NCBI GenBank assembly: GCA_036272935.1
Contig: DATAXP010000009.1
Location: 1-64,000, forward strand
DNA: 64,000 nucleotides
Direction of reading: 5' to 3'
Origin: DATAXP01 sp036272935
GTDB lineage: Bacteria; Planctomycetota; Planctomycetia; Pirellulales; PNKZ01
Position 1 is the stretch's first letter. Each line of letters starts with the position of its first letter. This document shows positions 60,273 through 64,000 of this stretch, in pieces. The notes beneath the pieces were generated by a model that was not told the origin of the DNA, searched no databases, and saw only the letters and a program-made list of their open reading frames with translations. The translations under genes and the position numbers were made by a program.

Positions 60273-63200
60273 ATGCCTTCAACTTCACAACGCCAGTCGT
60301 GGCGCACCGCCAAGCCCCTGCCTCAGCAGCCCAAGCGTGTGACGCGCGTTGTGCTGACGATTGTGGCGCTGCTGCTGATGGGGGCGCTAGTGTGGCTGCT
60401 GATTCCGCCGCTGGAGCAGACGCACGTGGTCGCGCTGCCGGTCATCGACTACGAAGCGATCGACGTTCCGCCGATCGGTTTCGTGGGCGAGGATGTCGCG
60501 GGTCTGGCGGTGCTCGACGACCTGTGGAAACGTGGCGAGCCGCCGGGACCGGTGGTGCTATCGGGCCTCGAGGTGTCGCGCGAGCTGCGAGCGAACCTGA
60601 CGGGCGAGTTGAAGAAGGTCGTCGCCCGGCCCAAGGATTCGCTCATCTTCTATGTGTCTGCGCACGGTGTGTCGCGCTCCGGCGACGCATGGCTGCTGTG
60701 CAGCGACTTCGATCCCACCCAGACCGACGCCGGACGGCTCAAGGCCAGCGAACTGCTCGCTTCGGTCAAGGCATGCCCGGGAGTCGTGAAGCTGGTGGTG
60801 CTCGACACCGGCGGGATCGTTGCCGACGCCCGACTGGCGATGCTCGCCAATGAGTTCCCCCGGCTGCTCGGGAGTGCCGTGAAAGCGACGAACGATCCGT
60901 CACTGTGGGTGTTCACGTCGCACGACATCGGCGAGACTTCGCAACCGGCCTCTGGCCTGCGGCGGTCGCGGTTCTCGTACCTGGTCACCGCCGGGCTCAA
61001 CGGCCTGGCCGAGAGCAACGGCGATCGGCAGATCGACCTGGCCGAATTGTACGATTATGTGACGCGCGAACTGGCGCGCTGGACGGCGCTGGCCGGTGGT
61101 GGCGAGCAATCGCAAACACCGGTGTTGTTGCACGGCGGCGCCGGTCGCGTGACGGCGGCTAGCTCGGGAATCGTGCTTCTGCCAGCGCGCCGTGTCACCA
61201 GCACGACCAGCATGTGGCGCGAGCTCGGCCCCCAAACCGCGCTGGCCCAACAATCGGCCAGTCCACCGCCGGCTCAAGACACTGCCGCGCCCCAATCACC
61301 AGCCACCGACAAGCCGCCGGCTGAGAAGCCCGCCGCGGAAACGAAAACTACGCCTGAGACCAAAGCGGCTCCCGAAACGAAGACACCGGCGGAGACAAAC
61401 GCACCTCCCCCCCAGCCGGCCCCGCCCGCGGAAAAACCTGCGCCGCAGGCGGAAGCCCAAGGGCTGCTGGCCGAGGCGTGGCGAATGCGCGACGATCTAT
61501 TCGACCGCGCAAAACACGATTGGTCGCCGGTCGATTACGCCCCGCACTTGGCGCGCGAATTTCAGGAGTTGGTTCTCGCCTACGAGCAGCGCCTGCGCGC
61601 CGGCAACGCCTACAAGCCCGCGGAGATAGCCGACCGGCTGCGGAAGAACATTCTGCCGCTATCGGAGATGCTGCGCGGCGATTCGCCGGGGGACAACAGC
61701 ACGATCGCCCAGCGGCTCGCCCGCGCTTGGCATCAATTCAACGCTTCCGACCTGCGCCGTCGCTACGATTTCGAACCGCGTTATGTGCGCCAGGCGATCC
61801 GGTTGCGCAACGATGCCGCGTTTCGCACGGTCGATTACGTCCGCCTGGTCGGACGCTCGGCCGCCTCATCCGGCGGCGATGATACGCTCGCCGACGATCT
61901 GCGCAAACTGCTGCCGGCGCTCGACGCGCTCAGCCGCCGCTTGGACGCGATCCAATCGGCCGATGCCGCACTCCGCAGCGATCTCGTGCGCATCGGCGAT
62001 GCATTGCAATTCGAGGACCGGCAACTGCGCGAGTTGCTGACGACCATTGATGCTGCGCTAGCGGATGAGGCCCGCCGGCTTGCCGACGAACCTCGCCAGC
62101 AGGCCGCCGCAATCGAAAGCTTGCTGGCCTCGACGCTTCCCACGGCCTCGGCGCGCGAGAAGCTGCTCGCCTCGCTGCCGCGATCGGAAAGTACCCCCGA
62201 TTTCAAAGATCGTGCCCCCGCCGTGCGTGCTCAGCAGCCGGCGATTGGCCAGCGGCGCTGGGACGCGCTGCGCCAGCAGGCTGAGTTGGAGTTGGGGCTG
62301 CTGCGCTGGGCAGGGATCGACCCGACTGGCAGCGATCGCAAGCTCGACAATCCCGCTGACGACGCCGCGCGGTGGAGCAAGCTGGCCGAGTTCGGCAGCG
62401 GGCTCGAAGCGGCTTACCGCGACCTGCCGGGCAAAATCAACAAAGGGTTCGCCGATTCGCGACGGCTCGGCCCCACGGAACAGGTCGCCGCACGGCAACC
62501 GATCGAACGCTGGTTGCGGCTGGTCGATGCCCGCGATGCCAAGCGGGTCGACGAGTCGGTGAACATCGCCCCGCTGCCGCCGCGAGCAACCGAGGTCCGC
62601 CTAACCATCCAGGCACCGCCAAAACTCGACGTGCGCGACGACGAATGGACGCCGCTGGAGTTTAAGCTGCAATCCGGCGCAGGCCGGCCGGCGGAAGTAT
62701 GGGCCAAGCCCGAGTTCGATTCGGCGCTGCTGGAAGCGCGGCTCGCTGACCACCAAGAACTGCTCGCCGCCGGCAGGCGCAGCGATCGGCCGACGCTGCT
62801 CGACGACCGCGGCGCGGGTTCCATCACCTTCCAACTGCGTGCCAAGCAACGCGGCGTCGCATCGACCGTGGCCTTTAAGGTGAGCTTCCAATCCGACGGC
62901 GCCCAGGCGGCACCGGCGTCGGTGGCCATCGGCATGCCGGCGCCCGAGCGCATCGACCTGCTGGCCCATGGAACCACGGGAACCGTCATCAGCGACGGCG
63001 CGCGGCAAGAGACGTGGATCGCCGATGCCGACGATCGCCTGCAACTGCTGCCGTTCCCCAACCGCACGACGACGTTTCATCTGGCCCTGGCGAACCGTTC
63101 GGACCGCAGCCAGAAAGTCGGCGTGGCATTGCTGACCGCCCCCGCGGCTGGCCCCGGCGCACGCGGCGACTTGCCGCTCAACCCGCTCGACTGGGAAGAT

Positions 63201-64000
63201 GCCGGCGCTCGCACGGTGGCGAGCATCAAGGAAATGACGCTCGGCGTCGGCGGCCAACCAGTGCCGATCGCGTTCCCGGCCCCCGCGGCGCCCGCGCCGG
63301 CTGCTGCGGCCACACCGGCGGCGCCTGGCGCTGGAGCGCCCCCTGCCGGCGAGCCGAAAAAGGATCGCACGCCAATCGCCGCCGGTCTGCTGTGCGTAGT
63401 CACCGACCTGGCGCATCCCGAGCGGCGGTGGATCAAGCGGATCGACGTCGCCGTGCAGCGTCCCGAAAACTACCTGGAGGCTGAGGCTTCGTACGATCGC
63501 ATCCAAGGACGGATCAACGTGGTGCTGCGACCCTGCGACTTCGACAACGACGGCCGCCCGGATGTGACGCGCTTGCCGCCGAAAGGTGCGGCCGTGGTCT
63601 GGGACGTCGCCGACTTGAAGGGCGCCGCGATGCAGGCCGAAAGCGAAGTGACCGCTCCGCAGTACGAGGCCCGGCTGTTCGCCGACCTGACGCCTGAAGC
63701 GCCTCGCGATGTCGACGTGCGATTGACGGTCGATGGTTACCCGCGGGCCTTCGTGTGGCGGATTCAGCGTGCCAACAGCCAGAATCATCTGCGGCCGCGC
63801 AGTGACCTGCGGCAGGTGCGCATCGTCGCGCCGCACAATGGCGATGCGTTCCGCGCCCCGCGCGACACGCTGCCGGTCGAACTCCAGGTCGACGCCCCCG
63901 CCGACGCCTTCCGCGATGCCGGTGACGTGCTGGAAGTCGGCGTCGACCCGGTGCTCGACCGTTCGCTGCGCGACGACCGCCCTCAGCGGTTCTACGGCGA
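60273..64000 (+). CDS. Membrane-anchored caspase-like protein (3' end cut)
   Basis: At least 1242 codons continue past the window edge. One membrane helix lies near residue 25-45 (VVLTIVALLLMGALVWLLIP). Then a caspase-type fold (peptidase C14) is visible: SLIFYVSAHGVSRSGDAWLL carries the expected catalytic His, and the next strand reads VKLVVLDTGGIV. The usual D[AC]C[HY]SG Cys is replaced by Thr, so I predict a pseudo-protease. After a Pro/Ala/Lys-rich linker (residues about 330-400) comes a long helical region and a beta-rich part with DFDNDGRPDVT, an EF-hand-like loop. The start is ATG 60273, 29 bp after the propeller gene stop. It probably acts outside the cytoplasm as a scaffold. Confidence 0.8.
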   Translation, partial: MPSTSQRQSWRTAKPLPQQPKRVTRVVLTIVALLLMGALVWLLIPPLEQTHVVALPVIDYEAIDVPPIGFVGEDVAGLAVLDDLWKRGEPPGPVVLSGLEVSRELRANLTGELKKVVARPKDSLIFYVSAHGVSRSGDAWLLCSDFDPTQTDAGRLKASELLASVKACPGVVKLVVLDTGGIVADARLAMLANEFPRLLGSAVKATNDPSLWVFTSHDIGETSQPASGLRRSRFSYLVTAGLNGLAESNGDRQIDLAELYDYVTRELARWTALAGGGEQSQTPVLLHGGAGRVTAASSGIVLLPARRVTSTTSMWRELGPQTALAQQSASPPPAQDTAAPQSPATDKPPAEKPAAETKTTPETKAAPETKTPAETNAPPPQPAPPAEKPAPQAEAQGLLAEAWRMRDDLFDRAKHDWSPVDYAPHLAREFQELVLAYEQRLRAGNAYKPAEIADRLRKNILPLSEMLRGDSPGDNSTIAQRLARAWHQFNASDLRRRYDFEPRYVRQAIRLRNDAAFRTVDYVRLVGRSAASSGGDDTLADDLRKLLPALDALSRRLDAIQSADAALRSDLVRIGDALQFEDRQLRELLTTIDAALADEARRLADEPRQQAAAIESLLASTLPTASAREKLLASLPRSESTPDFKDRAPAVRAQQPAIGQRRWDALRQQAELELGLLRWAGIDPTGSDRKLDNPADDAARWSKLAEFGSGLEAAYRDLPGKINKGFADSRRLGPTEQVAARQPIERWLRLVDARDAKRVDESVNIAPLPPRATEVRLTIQAPPKLDVRDDEWTPLEFKLQSGAGRPAEVWAKPEFDSALLEARLADHQELLAAGRRSDRPTLLDDRGAGSITFQLRAKQRGVASTVAFKVSFQSDGAQAAPASVAIGMPAPERIDLLAHGTTGTVISDGARQETWIADADDRLQLLPFPNRTTTFHLALANRSDRSQKVGVALLTAPAAGPGARGDLPLNPLDWEDAGARTVASIKEMTLGVGGQPVPIAFPAPAAPAPAAAATPAAPGAGAPPAGEPKKDRTPIAAGLLCVVTDLAHPERRWIKRIDVAVQRPENYLEAEASYDRIQGRINVVLRPCDFDNDGRPDVTRLPPKGAAVVWDVADLKGAAMQAESEVTAPQYEARLFADLTPEAPRDVDVRLTVDGYPRAFVWRIQRANSQNHLRPRSDLRQVRIVAPHNGDAFRAPRDTLPVELQVDAPADAFRDAGDVLEVGVDPVLDRSLRDDRPQRFYG

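Noticed and set aside
61192..61629. Pro/Arg-rich 145-codon frame in the caspase-like gene
   Set aside because: It is a frame shadow of the Pro/Ala/Lys linker of the real protein.
1..64000. tRNA and rRNA genes
   Set aside because: I looked for cloverleaf-type and rRNA-like stretches in the intergenic spaces and found none; the spaces are filled by palindromic repeats.

Overview
The window looks like the chromosome of a planctomycete, probably of the Pirellulales type. The signs are a GC-rich genome, paired PSD1 (planctomycete cytochrome c/DUF1549/DUF1553) and DUF1501 genes, secreted proteins that begin with the LEPR-XLL motif, a TIGR03032 protein, PQQ-like beta-propellers, a DUF6677-like protein and many palindromic intergenic repeats. 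All family names come from reading the translations; no database search was run.

Region 1 (346-33615, all minus strand) is a type VI secretion (T6SS) locus. Transcription begins at tssK (33615) and runs tssK-tssL-a reduced tssM-a 127-aa unknown-a sigma-70 factor. Four large paralogous LEPR-XLL beta-helix proteins follow, with one TIGR03032 gene among them (15624-28524). The T6SS genes then resume as tssA-tssB-tssC-hcp-tagJ-methyltransferase-tssE-tssF-tssG-clpV. VgrG, PAAR, TssJ and any obvious effector/immunity pair are absent. Downstream of clpV are a signal-peptide-bearing gene broken by three frameshifts (766-2496) and a small unknown gene.

Region 2 (33923-44660) holds an intact PSD1/DUF1501 pair (+), a CorA-type channel (-), a nine-FG-GAP/sialidase fusion (+) and a beta-solenoid membrane protein (+).

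Region 3 (45070-51165) holds a Tat-exported unknown with a coupled single-TM protein, a CAP-domain protein, a zinc-ribbon miniprotein, a DASS/SLC13 transporter, and a DUF6677-like protein followed by a 64-aa membrane protein. A gene-free stretch made of palindromic elements follows (51166-52071).

Region 4 (52072-55053, minus) is a ferrous-iron operon: two tandem FeoA-domain proteins, FeoB and a Cys-rich FeoB-associated protein, with 4-base overlaps at two of its junctions.

Region 5 (55239-64000, plus) holds an in-frame fusion that looks like a deletion joining a PSD1 gene to a DUF1501 gene, two PQQ-like beta-propellers, and a membrane-anchored caspase-like protein that runs off the end. That last protein has Thr where the catalytic Cys is expected.

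The most interesting material is the T6SS locus split by the LEPR-XLL array with its own sigma factor and minimal TssM, the module inserted in all four LEPR-XLL proteins, the PSD1-DUF1501 fusion, and the predicted pseudo-caspase.
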